DNA from: Betaproteobacteria bacterium
GTDB taxonomy: Bacteria > Pseudomonadota > Gammaproteobacteria > Burkholderiales > Rhodocyclaceae
Assembly (NCBI GenBank): GCA_012026675.1
Contig: VEPA01000199.1
Location: 1 to 43,906, forward strand
Direction of reading: 5' to 3'
Length of the DNA stretch: 43,906 nt
Shown: in pieces, positions 1-6,883 of the stretch
Numbering within the stretch: position 1 is the stretch's first letter
How the letters are laid out: each line of letters opens with the position of its first letter
Notes under the pieces: generated by a model
Told to the model about the DNA's origin: nothing
The model's input: only the letters and a program-made list of their open reading frames with translations
The model's database searches: none
Made by a program: the position numbers and the translations under genes

Positions 1-657
1 GACAAGTATGACCCGGAGCATTCGAAGAAGTATTTCAAAAAGCTTGGCAGCGGCTTCCTGCCACGCCTGTCGACGTGGCGCGAGATCGGCATGGCGCGCA
101 AAGCCCTGGCGTTGGCCGGAAATCCAAAAACTGTGCTTGATCTGCCCTGCGGCACCGGCCGCTTTTGGGAATTGCTTGCCGAGAGGCCGGATCGCAGGAT
201 TTTCGCCGCCGACAACAGCCAGGACATGATCAACACCGGCATGGAGTTGCGCCCGCCGGCAGTGACGGCGCGCATTGAAAAAACCTTTCAGTGCTCGGCC
301 TTCGCCACGGGACTGCCGGACCGCTTTGTCGAGTGCGTATTCAGCATCCGCCTGATGCACCACATCGAAAAAAGCCAAGACCGCATCCTGATGCTCAAGG
401 AGTTCAGGCGCATCAGTTCCGGCACGGTCATCATGTCAGAGTGGGTTGACGGCAATTACACTGCCTGGCGACGGGCGAAGCTCGAACGCCAGCGCGCCCT
501 GAACAATTACCAAGGCCCGCGCAATCGCTTCGTAATCAGGCAGGAAGACATCGAGCGCGAAATTTCCGCCGCCGGCCTGGAAATCGTCGGCCATATCGAC
601 TTTCTGAAGTACTTCGACAAGAAGCGTGTTTATGTCCTGCGTACGCGAACGAGCTGA
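1..657 (+). CDS. SAM-dependent methyltransferase, N-terminus outside window
   Basis: The reading frame is open from base 1, so the gene begins before the window; the first internal ATG (91) would cut off conserved N-terminal sequence. A class I Rossmann methyltransferase motif I is visible as VLDLPCGTGRF around residue 47 of the visible part, followed by a motif II-like FAADNS and a post-motif region FSIRLMHHIEK. It probably methylates a small molecule or a glycan intermediate; the acceptor cannot be read from the sequence. It lies 9 bp upstream of a broken LPS kinase gene and the waaG-waaP cluster on the same strand, so a role in core or lipid A modification is plausible but only inferred from context. 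Family confidence is high, substrate unknown. Confidence 0.85.
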   Translation, partial: DKYDPEHSKKYFKKLGSGFLPRLSTWREIGMARKALALAGNPKTVLDLPCGTGRFWELLAERPDRRIFAADNSQDMINTGMELRPPAVTARIEKTFQCSAFATGLPDRFVECVFSIRLMHHIEKSQDRILMLKEFRRISSGTVIMSEWVDGNYTAWRRAKLERQRALNNYQGPRNRFVIRQEDIEREISAAGLEIVGHIDFLKYFDKKRVYVLRTRTS

Positions 658-666
658 TGCATTTGC

Positions 667-1455
667 ATGAAAGACTTTGTCCGCGAGAGCTGGCGTCCTG
701 TCCTGGTGCACAACGGCTTATTGGATTTTGATGCGTTATGGCAACTCGAAGCGCCATGGTTTGAGGCACCCAACCGCAGACGCGGCGGCTGGAGCGGGGT
801 GGCCCGCTGCGAACTGGATTAGCCGGAGGGCGGCAAGCGCGCCGTCTTTCTGAAGCGCCAGGAAAACCACAAGACATTTTCCTGGCGCCAACCGATCAAG
901 GGAATCCCCACCTTCCTCCGGGAATTCCGCTTGATCATGCTGTACAAGGCCAGCGGCATTCCTGCGCTCGAGCCGGTCTATTTTGCGATGCGAACGATAG
1001 ACGGAGGGCACCGGGCCATTCTGATGACCGAAGAACTGTCGGGCTTTGCTTCAATGGAGTCGCATGTCCAAGCCTGGCTGCAAAACGGTTTTCCCCCGCG
1101 AGGAGACCGCCGGAAGTATCTGGAAGCCGTTGCTGAACTGTCGGGCAGGATTCATGAAAGCAAGATTCAGCACAACTGTTATTACCCGAAGCACATTTTT
1201 GCCCGCATGAACCCCGACGGCCGCGTCGAGGCACGGGTCATCGATCTTGAAAAGTCCCGCCGCAGACCGCTGTCCCTGTTGTGCACCCTGCGCGACATCG
1301 ATACATTGAACCGCCACGCGCCCGAATGGAGTCGCAGCGATCGCCTGCTGTTCCTCAAGTCCTATCTACGCATCGATCGCCTGACGCCCTACGCCAAATG
1401 GCTATGGCGGCGCCTCGCGGCACGCGCCCTGGCAAAGTCCGGCGCCCGAGCCTGA
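667..1455 (+). pseudogene. InaA/WaaP-superfamily LPS kinase interrupted by in-frame TAG
   Basis: Starting at ATG 667 the frame reads a typical LPS kinase N-terminus (RRGGWSGVARCELD) and meets TAG at 820-822 (codon 52). Without any frameshift it then continues as PEGGKRAVFLKRQENH, the strand carrying the nucleotide-binding lysine, and through to TGA at 1453-1455. The C-terminal part has the InaA-like motif QHNCYYPKHIF followed by VIDLEKSRR, replacing the usual HxD and DFG-like motifs of kinases. Full length would be 262 codons, normal for this family. A restart at ATG 931 would lose the lysine strand and should not give an active kinase. One base change would restore the codon (TTG Leu or CAG Gln). 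It may be a recent pseudogene, a sequencing error, or a suppressed stop; the rest of the gene shows no other decay. Confidence 0.8.
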
Positions 1456-1476
1456 TCCGCCGCACAGGACCCGGCA

Positions 1477-2601
1477 ATGCAAATCGCATTCACGCTTTTC
1501 AAATACTTTCCCTACGGCGGCCTGCAGCGCGATTTTCTGCGCATCGCGCTGGCCTGCCAGGCTCGCGGACACGCCGTCCGTGTCTATACGCTGAGCTGGC
1601 AGGACGAGCTCCCGGAGGGGTTCGACGTCGTGCAGGTGCCTGTGAAGGCGCTGACCAATCCGCGCCGCTACGCAAAGTTCTCCGCCTGGGTGCAACAGGA
1701 TCTCGCCAGGCGCCCCGCCGACCGCGTCGTGGGATTCAACAAGATGCCGGGGCTGGATGTCTATTACTCCGCCGACCCTTGTTACGAGGACAAGGCGCAC
1801 GCGCTGAGGAACAGGCTCTATCGCCTCTCCGCCCGTTACCGGCATTTCTCCGCCTTCGAGCGTGCGGTGTTCGATCCGCGCAGCCATACCGAAATCCTGC
1901 TGATCTCGGCAGTACAGCAGCCGCTTTTTCAAAAACACTATGGCACGCCAGCGGAACGCTTCCACTTGCTGCCGCCGGGCATTGCACGTGATCGATGCGC
2001 GCCACCGGACGCGACGGAGATCCGCCGGGCATTCCGCAACGAATTCGGGCTTCGCACCGAAGATCTGCTGCTGGTACAGATCGGCTCGGGCTTCAAGACC
2101 AAGGGACTGGACCGCAGCCTGAAGGCCCTGGCCGCTTTGCCTGCCGCATTGAAGGCGCGCACGCGACTGATCGTCATCGGCCAGGACGAACCGCGCCCCT
2201 TCCTCCGGCAGATCAGGCAACTCGGACTCGCCGACCGGGTCACCATCCTCAAGGGGCGTGACGACATCCAGCGCTTCCTGCTCGGCGCCGACCTGCTGCT
2301 CCATCCGGCCTACAACGAGAACACCGGCACGGCGCTGCTCGAAGCCGTCGCCTCCGGCCTGCCGGTATTGACCACGGCCGCCTGCGGTTACGCCCACTAC
2401 ATCGAGGAAGCCGGTGCGGGCCAGGTGATCGCCCTGCCCTTTGTCCAGGGCACGCTCGATGCACGCCTTGCCGCCATGCTCGCCGACGAATCTGCACGCC
2501 GGCAATGGAGCGCCAACGGGCTCGCCTTCGCCAATCGTGCCGACCTGTACAGCATGCCGGAGCGGGCAGCTGATATCATTACGGGCCAATCTGTTGAATA
2601 A
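1477..2601 (+). CDS. waaG: LPS core glucosyltransferase WaaG-like (GT4)
   Basis: This 374-residue GT-B fold glycosyltransferase matches the length of enterobacterial WaaG (RfaG), which adds the first hexose to heptose II of the inner core on the cytoplasmic face of the inner membrane. Visible family marks are the N-terminal FTLFKYFPYGGLQRDF, the central GFNKMPGLDVYYSADPCYE, the LLPPGIARDR linker, and the C-terminal donor-binding region HPAYNENTGTALLEAVASGLPVL with the acidic ENTG..E signature of GT4 enzymes. ATG 1477 lies 21 bp after the broken kinase gene. waaP lies about 3.4 kb downstream on the same strand, separated by the SxtJ/carbamoyltransferase/SGNH cassette. The sugar added here is not certain; the fold and pathway are. 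Confidence 0.9.
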   Translation: MQIAFTLFKYFPYGGLQRDFLRIALACQARGHAVRVYTLSWQDELPEGFDVVQVPVKALTNPRRYAKFSAWVQQDLARRPADRVVGFNKMPGLDVYYSADPCYEDKAHALRNRLYRLSARYRHFSAFERAVFDPRSHTEILLISAVQQPLFQKHYGTPAERFHLLPPGIARDRCAPPDATEIRRAFRNEFGLRTEDLLLVQIGSGFKTKGLDRSLKALAALPAALKARTRLIVIGQDEPRPFLRQIRQLGLADRVTILKGRDDIQRFLLGADLLLHPAYNENTGTALLEAVASGLPVLTTAACGYAHYIEEAGAGQVIALPFVQGTLDARLAAMLADESARRQWSANGLAFANRADLYSMPERAADIITGQSVE

Positions 2602-2628
2602 ACAGCCCAATTCACCCGAAACCGCTCC

Positions 2629-3048
2629 ATGCACGAACACACCCCGCGCCATACCTCGCAGATTCAAAGCTCTTCCGATCGCTCTTTTGGATTCGTCTTT
2701 GCCGCCGTCTTCCTGATTGTTGCCCTCTACCCGCTGCTCCATGCATCGGGCATCAGGCTCTGGGCGGTCGTCGTCTCAGGCATGTTCCTTCTGCTGGCGG
2801 CGCTTGCTCCGCATGTCCTTGCCCCGGCCAACCGGCTGTGGACAAAATTCGGGGTTCTGCTGCACAACATCGTCAGCCCGATTGCGCTGGGCATTCTTTT
2901 CTTCCTTGTCGTCACCCCGACCGCCCTGCTGATGCGACTCTTCGGCAAGGATCCGTTGCGCCTGCGTTTCGATCCCGCCGCCGACAGCTACTGGATCAAG
3001 CGCGATCCACCGGGCCCCCCGCCCGACTCGCTAAGCAATCAGTTCTAG
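2629..3048 (+). CDS. SxtJ family small membrane protein
   Basis: A 139-residue protein with three predicted hydrophobic spans (roughly residues 22-40, 44-65 and 82-105) and a polar C-terminal tail ending in a proline-rich stretch. The pattern matches SxtJ, a protein of unknown biochemical role named from saxitoxin clusters and repeatedly found beside NodU/CmcH-type carbamoyltransferases. The small DUF5989 gene follows 9 bp later and the carbamoyltransferase after that, the usual order for this cassette. I infer that it anchors or assists the carbamoyltransferase at the membrane; nothing in the sequence shows an active site. Confidence 0.8.
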   Translation: MHEHTPRHTSQIQSSSDRSFGFVFAAVFLIVALYPLLHASGIRLWAVVVSGMFLLLAALAPHVLAPANRLWTKFGVLLHNIVSPIALGILFFLVVTPTALLMRLFGKDPLRLRFDPAADSYWIKRDPPGPPPDSLSNQF

Positions 3049-3057
3049 GAAACTTCC

Positions 3058-3207
3058 ATGTCCTTCATCAAGGAACTCTGGGCGTTCATGCGCGCCCGCA
3101 AGAAATACTGGCTGCTGCCCATCGTGGTCATGATGGTTCTGCTCGGCGTGTTGATCGTCCTCGCGCAGGGCAGTGCCGTTGCGCCTTTTATTTACACGTT
3201 GTTCTGA
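3058..3207 (+). CDS. DUF5989 family single-span membrane protein (49 aa)
   Basis: ATG at 3058 opens a 49-codon frame ending in TGA at 3205-3207. The protein starts MSFIKELWAFMRARKKYW, a short amphipathic, basic N-terminus, followed by one hydrophobic segment (about residues 19-37) and a short C-terminal tail. This is the DUF5989 pattern, found between SxtJ and a carbamoyltransferase in many bacteria. It sits 9 bp after SxtJ and 9 bp before the carbamoyltransferase start, so the three are almost certainly co-transcribed. Function is unknown. The gene is small enough to be missed by automatic calling. Confidence 0.85.
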   Translation: MSFIKELWAFMRARKKYWLLPIVVMMVLLGVLIVLAQGSAVAPFIYTLF

Positions 3208-3216
3208 CCTCGCCGC

Positions 3217-5049
3217 ATGGTCATCCTCGGCATTTCCGCCTTCTACCACGACAGCGCCGCCGCCTTGCTGCGCGACGGCGAGATCGTCGCCGCCGCGCAG
3301 GAGGAACGCTTCACGCGCAAGAAGCACGATCCCGGCTTTCCCGCCAATGCGATCGCATACTGTCTGGGCGAAGCGGGCATCGGCTGGCAGGACGTCGACC
3401 ATGTGGCCTTCTACGACAAGCCCTTCCTCAAGTTCGAGCGCCTGCTCGAAACCTATGTGAGCTTCGCGCCGCGCGGCTTCGAATCTTTCCGCATGGCGAT
3501 TCCGGTCTGGCTGCGCGAAAAGCTCTTCCTCAAGGACCTGCTGGTCAAGGAATTGCGCCGCCATGCCCCGGACCAGGACTGGGACAGCCGGCTGCGCTTT
3601 TCCGAGCACCACCTGAGCCATGCCGCCAGCGCCTTCTTCCCCTCGCCCTTCGAAGAGGCCGCCGTGCTGACCATGGACGGCGTCGGCGAGTGGGCCACCA
3701 CCTCGCTCGCCATCGGCCGCGGCAAGACGCTGGAAGTTCTCAAGGAAATCCACTTCCCGCATTCGCTGGGCCTGCTCTATTCGGCGTTCACCTACTACAC
3801 CGGCTTCAAGGTGAATTCGGGCGAATACAAGCTGATGGGCCTCGCGCCCTACGGCGAACCCAAATATGTCCAGAAGATTTTTGATCACCTGGTCGACCTG
3901 AAGCCGGACGGCTCCTTCCGCCTCGACCAGTCCTACTTCAATTACTGCACCGGCCTGACCATGACCGGCCCGAAGTTCCATGAACTCTTCGGCGGCCCTC
4001 CGCGGGCGGCCGGCGAGCAGTTGACTCAGCACCACATGGACCTGGCCGCCTCGATACAGGCCGCAACGGAAAGAATCGTGCTGCAGCTGGCCCGCTCGAT
4101 CCGCGCCGAAACCGGCATGCGCAATCTGTGCCTCGCCGGCGGCGTGGCGCTGAACTGCGTGGCCAATGGCAAAGTCCTGCGCGACGGCCAGTTCGACGAC
4201 ATCTGGATACAGCCGGCCGCCGGCGATGCCGGCGGCGCGCTGGGCGCGGCCCTGGCCGTGCATCACATCCACCTCGGCCAATCCCGCACCGCGGATGGCA
4301 GCGACAGGATGCGCGGCTCCTATCTCGGCCCGGAATATGCGCAGGCCGACATCGAACGGCGCCTGACAGCGGCCGGCGCGAAATTCCAGGTGCTCCCTGA
4401 TGCCGATCTCTACCAGGCCGGAGCAACGGCATTGGCCGAAGAAAAGGCCCTGGGCTGGTTCCAGGGACGCATGGAATTCGGCCCGCGCGCGCTGGGCGGA
4501 CGCTCCATCCTCGGCGATGCCCGCTCGCCGGCGATGCAGTCGGTGCTCACCCTCAAGGTCAAGTATCGCGAGTCCTTCCGTCCCTTCGCCCCGGCGGTGC
4601 TGCGCGAAGACGTCGCCGACTGGTTCGAACTCGACGGCGACAGCCCCTACATGCTGCTGGTCGCGGACGTCGTGGAGAAGCGCCGGCGGCAGATGAGCGA
4701 GGCCGAGCAGAAACTGTTCGGCATCGAGAAGCTAAACGTGCCACGCTCGGACATCCCGGCCGTGACCCATGTCGACTATTCGGCCCGCATCCAGACCGTG
4801 CATGCGGAAACCAATCCCCGCTATCACGCCCTGATCTCCGCCTTCAAGCGGCAGACCGGTTGCCCGGTGATTGTGAACACCAGCTTCAACGTGCGCGGCG
4901 AACCCATCGTCTGCACCCCGGAGGATGCTTTCCGCTGTTTCATGGGCACCGAGATCGAAGCCCTGGCCGTGGGCAACTGTTTCCTGAAAAAGGAAGACCA
5001 GGATCCGGCGCTCAAACTGAATTATGAAACCGCTTTTGAGCTCGACTAG
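3217..5049 (+). CDS. NodU/CmcH family O-carbamoyltransferase (610 aa)
   Basis: Members of this family transfer the carbamoyl group of carbamoyl phosphate to a hydroxyl via a carbamoyl-adenylate, using an N-terminal Kae1-like (ASKHA fold) domain and a C-terminal YrdC-like domain. Visible marks are the start VILGISAFYHDSAAALL, the metal-binding histidines in SEHHLSHAASAFF (H131, H135), the phosphate loop TMDGVGEW, and the C-terminal GRMEFGPRALGGRSILGDAR and NTSFNVRGEPIVCTPEDA. The gene is in a run with SxtJ and DUF5989 upstream and overlaps the SGNH gene by 26 bp downstream. Set between waaG and waaP, the likely acceptor is an LPS core sugar or another surface glycan; this is inference. It is distinct from the second carbamoyltransferase at 17044-18813. 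Confidence 0.92.
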   Translation: MVILGISAFYHDSAAALLRDGEIVAAAQEERFTRKKHDPGFPANAIAYCLGEAGIGWQDVDHVAFYDKPFLKFERLLETYVSFAPRGFESFRMAIPVWLREKLFLKDLLVKELRRHAPDQDWDSRLRFSEHHLSHAASAFFPSPFEEAAVLTMDGVGEWATTSLAIGRGKTLEVLKEIHFPHSLGLLYSAFTYYTGFKVNSGEYKLMGLAPYGEPKYVQKIFDHLVDLKPDGSFRLDQSYFNYCTGLTMTGPKFHELFGGPPRAAGEQLTQHHMDLAASIQAATERIVLQLARSIRAETGMRNLCLAGGVALNCVANGKVLRDGQFDDIWIQPAAGDAGGALGAALAVHHIHLGQSRTADGSDRMRGSYLGPEYAQADIERRLTAAGAKFQVLPDADLYQAGATALAEEKALGWFQGRMEFGPRALGGRSILGDARSPAMQSVLTLKVKYRESFRPFAPAVLREDVADWFELDGDSPYMLLVADVVEKRRRQMSEAEQKLFGIEKLNVPRSDIPAVTHVDYSARIQTVHAETNPRYHALISAFKRQTGCPVIVNTSFNVRGEPIVCTPEDAFRCFMGTEIEALAVGNCFLKKEDQDPALKLNYETAFELD

Positions 5050-6031
5050 TCGCCAGCGCCTGGTTCAGGTGCTGGGCCTTGCATTGATCGCGCTGGCCTT
5101 CCACGCAATGCTGTCGGCCGTCGTGCTGGTCGCCAGCCTGGTGTTGCTACAAATGAACATCACGCCCGACCTGCCCTGGATTTCTTCCGTGCAGCAGGAC
5201 CTTTACATGCGGGCCACGCGAAGCATCTGGCAAAACCAGGCCAATTGCGTCGTTTTCGATGACGAACTGATTTACAAACCAAAAATCGGCACCTGCCAGT
5301 TCAATAACCCGGAGTTCAAGACGACACTGAACTTCTCAGCCGAGGGTCGTTTCACGGGGGGAAAACCGGCAGGCCCGGGCATTGCCGTGATCGGCGATTC
5401 CCATGCAATGGGCTGGGGCGTGCAGGACGAAGAAACCTTTGCGGCAGGGTTGCAAAAGCTGAGCGGCCGCCCCGTGTACAACCTCGCGGTGTCGAGTTAC
5501 GGCACCGTGCGCGAGGTTTTGCGACTGGAAAAGTCGGGCCTGCTGGATAAAGTGGATACGATTGTCATCCAGTACTGCAACAATGACCTTCCTGAAAACA
5601 GGCGTGGCCAGATTACCGGGATCGATGAAAACAGGAAAAAATTCGAAAAAATTACCCAAGGTGAGAAGAGCTTCAGCGGCCTGTTGCGCATGATCAGAAA
5701 AACCTACTCGTTTGCGTTTTCTTTCCCCTTCAAGCGCATGAAGACAAAGGCGGCGAAACCGCCCGAAGACTTTTCGCCCCACTATGCGCCCCTCATGGCG
5801 GTTCTTGCAAGCCATGCCAGCCTCAAGAACAAGCGGGTTCTGATTTTTTACAGCAATGGAAACAGGCGGCAGTTTCGCGCATTCCCCACGGGTAGAGACA
5901 AGTTGCTGCCAAATGTCGAGTTCATCGATATGAGTCTCGATGCCGGCGACTTCTATCGGCTCGACGATCACCTGACCGCGGCCGGACACAGAAAAGTTGC
6001 AGAAGGCATACTTCGCGCGATCCGCCAATAA
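5024..6031 (+). CDS. Membrane-anchored SGNH/GDSL hydrolase-like protein
   Basis: A 335-residue protein with one N-terminal hydrophobic segment (about residues 13-43), so probably anchored in the inner membrane with the catalytic domain in the periplasm. The SGNH blocks are present: block I GIAVIGDSHAMGWG with Ser126, a block III-like asparagine in YCNNDLPENR, and the terminal LDDHLTAAGH with Asp314 and His316 as likely partners of the serine. Such proteins act as esterases or O-acyl transferases on glycans. It overlaps the preceding carbamoyltransferase by 26 bp, implying translational coupling, and accompanies such cassettes elsewhere. Substrate unknown; it could remove or transfer an acyl group on the same carbamoylated sugar. 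Confidence 0.75.
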   Translation: MKPLLSSTSRQRLVQVLGLALIALAFHAMLSAVVLVASLVLLQMNITPDLPWISSVQQDLYMRATRSIWQNQANCVVFDDELIYKPKIGTCQFNNPEFKTTLNFSAEGRFTGGKPAGPGIAVIGDSHAMGWGVQDEETFAAGLQKLSGRPVYNLAVSSYGTVREVLRLEKSGLLDKVDTIVIQYCNNDLPENRRGQITGIDENRKKFEKITQGEKSFSGLLRMIRKTYSFAFSFPFKRMKTKAAKPPEDFSPHYAPLMAVLASHASLKNKRVLIFYSNGNRRQFRAFPTGRDKLLPNVEFIDMSLDAGDFYRLDDHLTAAGHRKVAEGILRAIRQ

Positions 6032-6883
6032 GTGAATCAGCCAGCAGCACGACTTCGTACTGTGCAAAACCAGGAAACCTGTTACCTCACCGAGCCCTTC
6101 CGTACTTTATGGACCGGACTGGATCCGTTTGCCGCGACCGAAGCGCTGCAGGGCGAGGTGCTGCGCGCACTCGAAGGACGCCGCACCTTGCGCACCGAGA
6201 TCGACGGTCGCGGCTATTACATCAAGATCCATCGCGGCGTCGGCTGGACTGAAATTTTCAAGAACCTCCTGTCCGGCCGCCTGCCGGTGCTGGGGGCCGG
6301 CAATGAATGGCAAGCGCTTGAGCGACTCACGGCCGTCGGCGTCGACACCATGCGCGCCGTGGCCTTCGGCGAGCGCGGCGGCAACCCGGCACGGCGGCAT
6401 TCCTTCATCATTACCGAGGAACTCGCGCCCACGGTCAGCCTCGAGGATTTCTGCCGCAAATGGCCGCAACATCCGCCCCCGCCGGCGCTGAAACACGCGC
6501 TGATCCGCCGCGTCGCGGAAATGGCGCGGCGCATGCACGGCGGCGGCGTCAATCATCGCGATTTCTACATCTGCCACTTCCTGTTGCATCTGCCCGTCGA
6601 TCCAGGCGCGCCGCGCCTGTCTTTGATCGACCTGCATCGCGCCCAGGTGCGCACAAGCACGCCCCGGCGCTGGCGCGACAAGGACCTCGCTGCGCTCTAC
6701 TTTTCCGCCCTAGACATCGGACTGACGAAACGCGACCGCCTGCGTTTCCTGAAATCCTACTTCGATCGCCCGCTGCGCCGCCTGCTGCAAGACGAAAAGG
6801 CTCTGCTGGAACACCTCCAGACCGATGCGACCCGCCTCATGGCGCGCTACCAGCGCAAATTTGCGCCGGGACCCCGACAATGA
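6032..6883 (+). CDS. waaP: LPS core heptose(I) kinase WaaP
   Basis: This protein follows E. coli WaaP almost from end to end. WaaP phosphorylates O-4 of inner core heptose I on the cytoplasmic face, which stabilises the outer membrane. Seen here: EPFRTLWTGLDPF at the start, Lys65 in GYYIKIHRG, RLPVLGAGNEW, the catalytic loop NHRDFYICHFLLH with Asp177 (equivalent to E. coli Asp162), and LIDLHRAQVRT with the metal-binding Asp. The start is GTG 6032, directly after the stop of the SGNH gene; no better start gives a fuller N-terminus. The 283-residue length is slightly above the usual 265-270. Its stop overlaps the next gene's start in an ATGA, so the two kinases are translationally coupled. Confidence 0.93.
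   Translation: MNQPAARLRTVQNQETCYLTEPFRTLWTGLDPFAATEALQGEVLRALEGRRTLRTEIDGRGYYIKIHRGVGWTEIFKNLLSGRLPVLGAGNEWQALERLTAVGVDTMRAVAFGERGGNPARRHSFIITEELAPTVSLEDFCRKWPQHPPPPALKHALIRRVAEMARRMHGGGVNHRDFYICHFLLHLPVDPGAPRLSLIDLHRAQVRTSTPRRWRDKDLAALYFSALDIGLTKRDRLRFLKSYFDRPLRRLLQDEKALLEHLQTDATRLMARYQRKFAPGPRQ

Noticed and set aside
1402..2742. Long minus-strand open frame of 446 codons over waaG
   Set aside because: It is antisense to a clear GT4 enzyme, has no family resemblance and reflects high GC in the third codon position.
6460..6879. Longer N-terminus for the triple kinase protein
   Set aside because: It is an out-of-frame reading of waaP; ATG 6880 in the ATGA overlap starts the family-like sequence.
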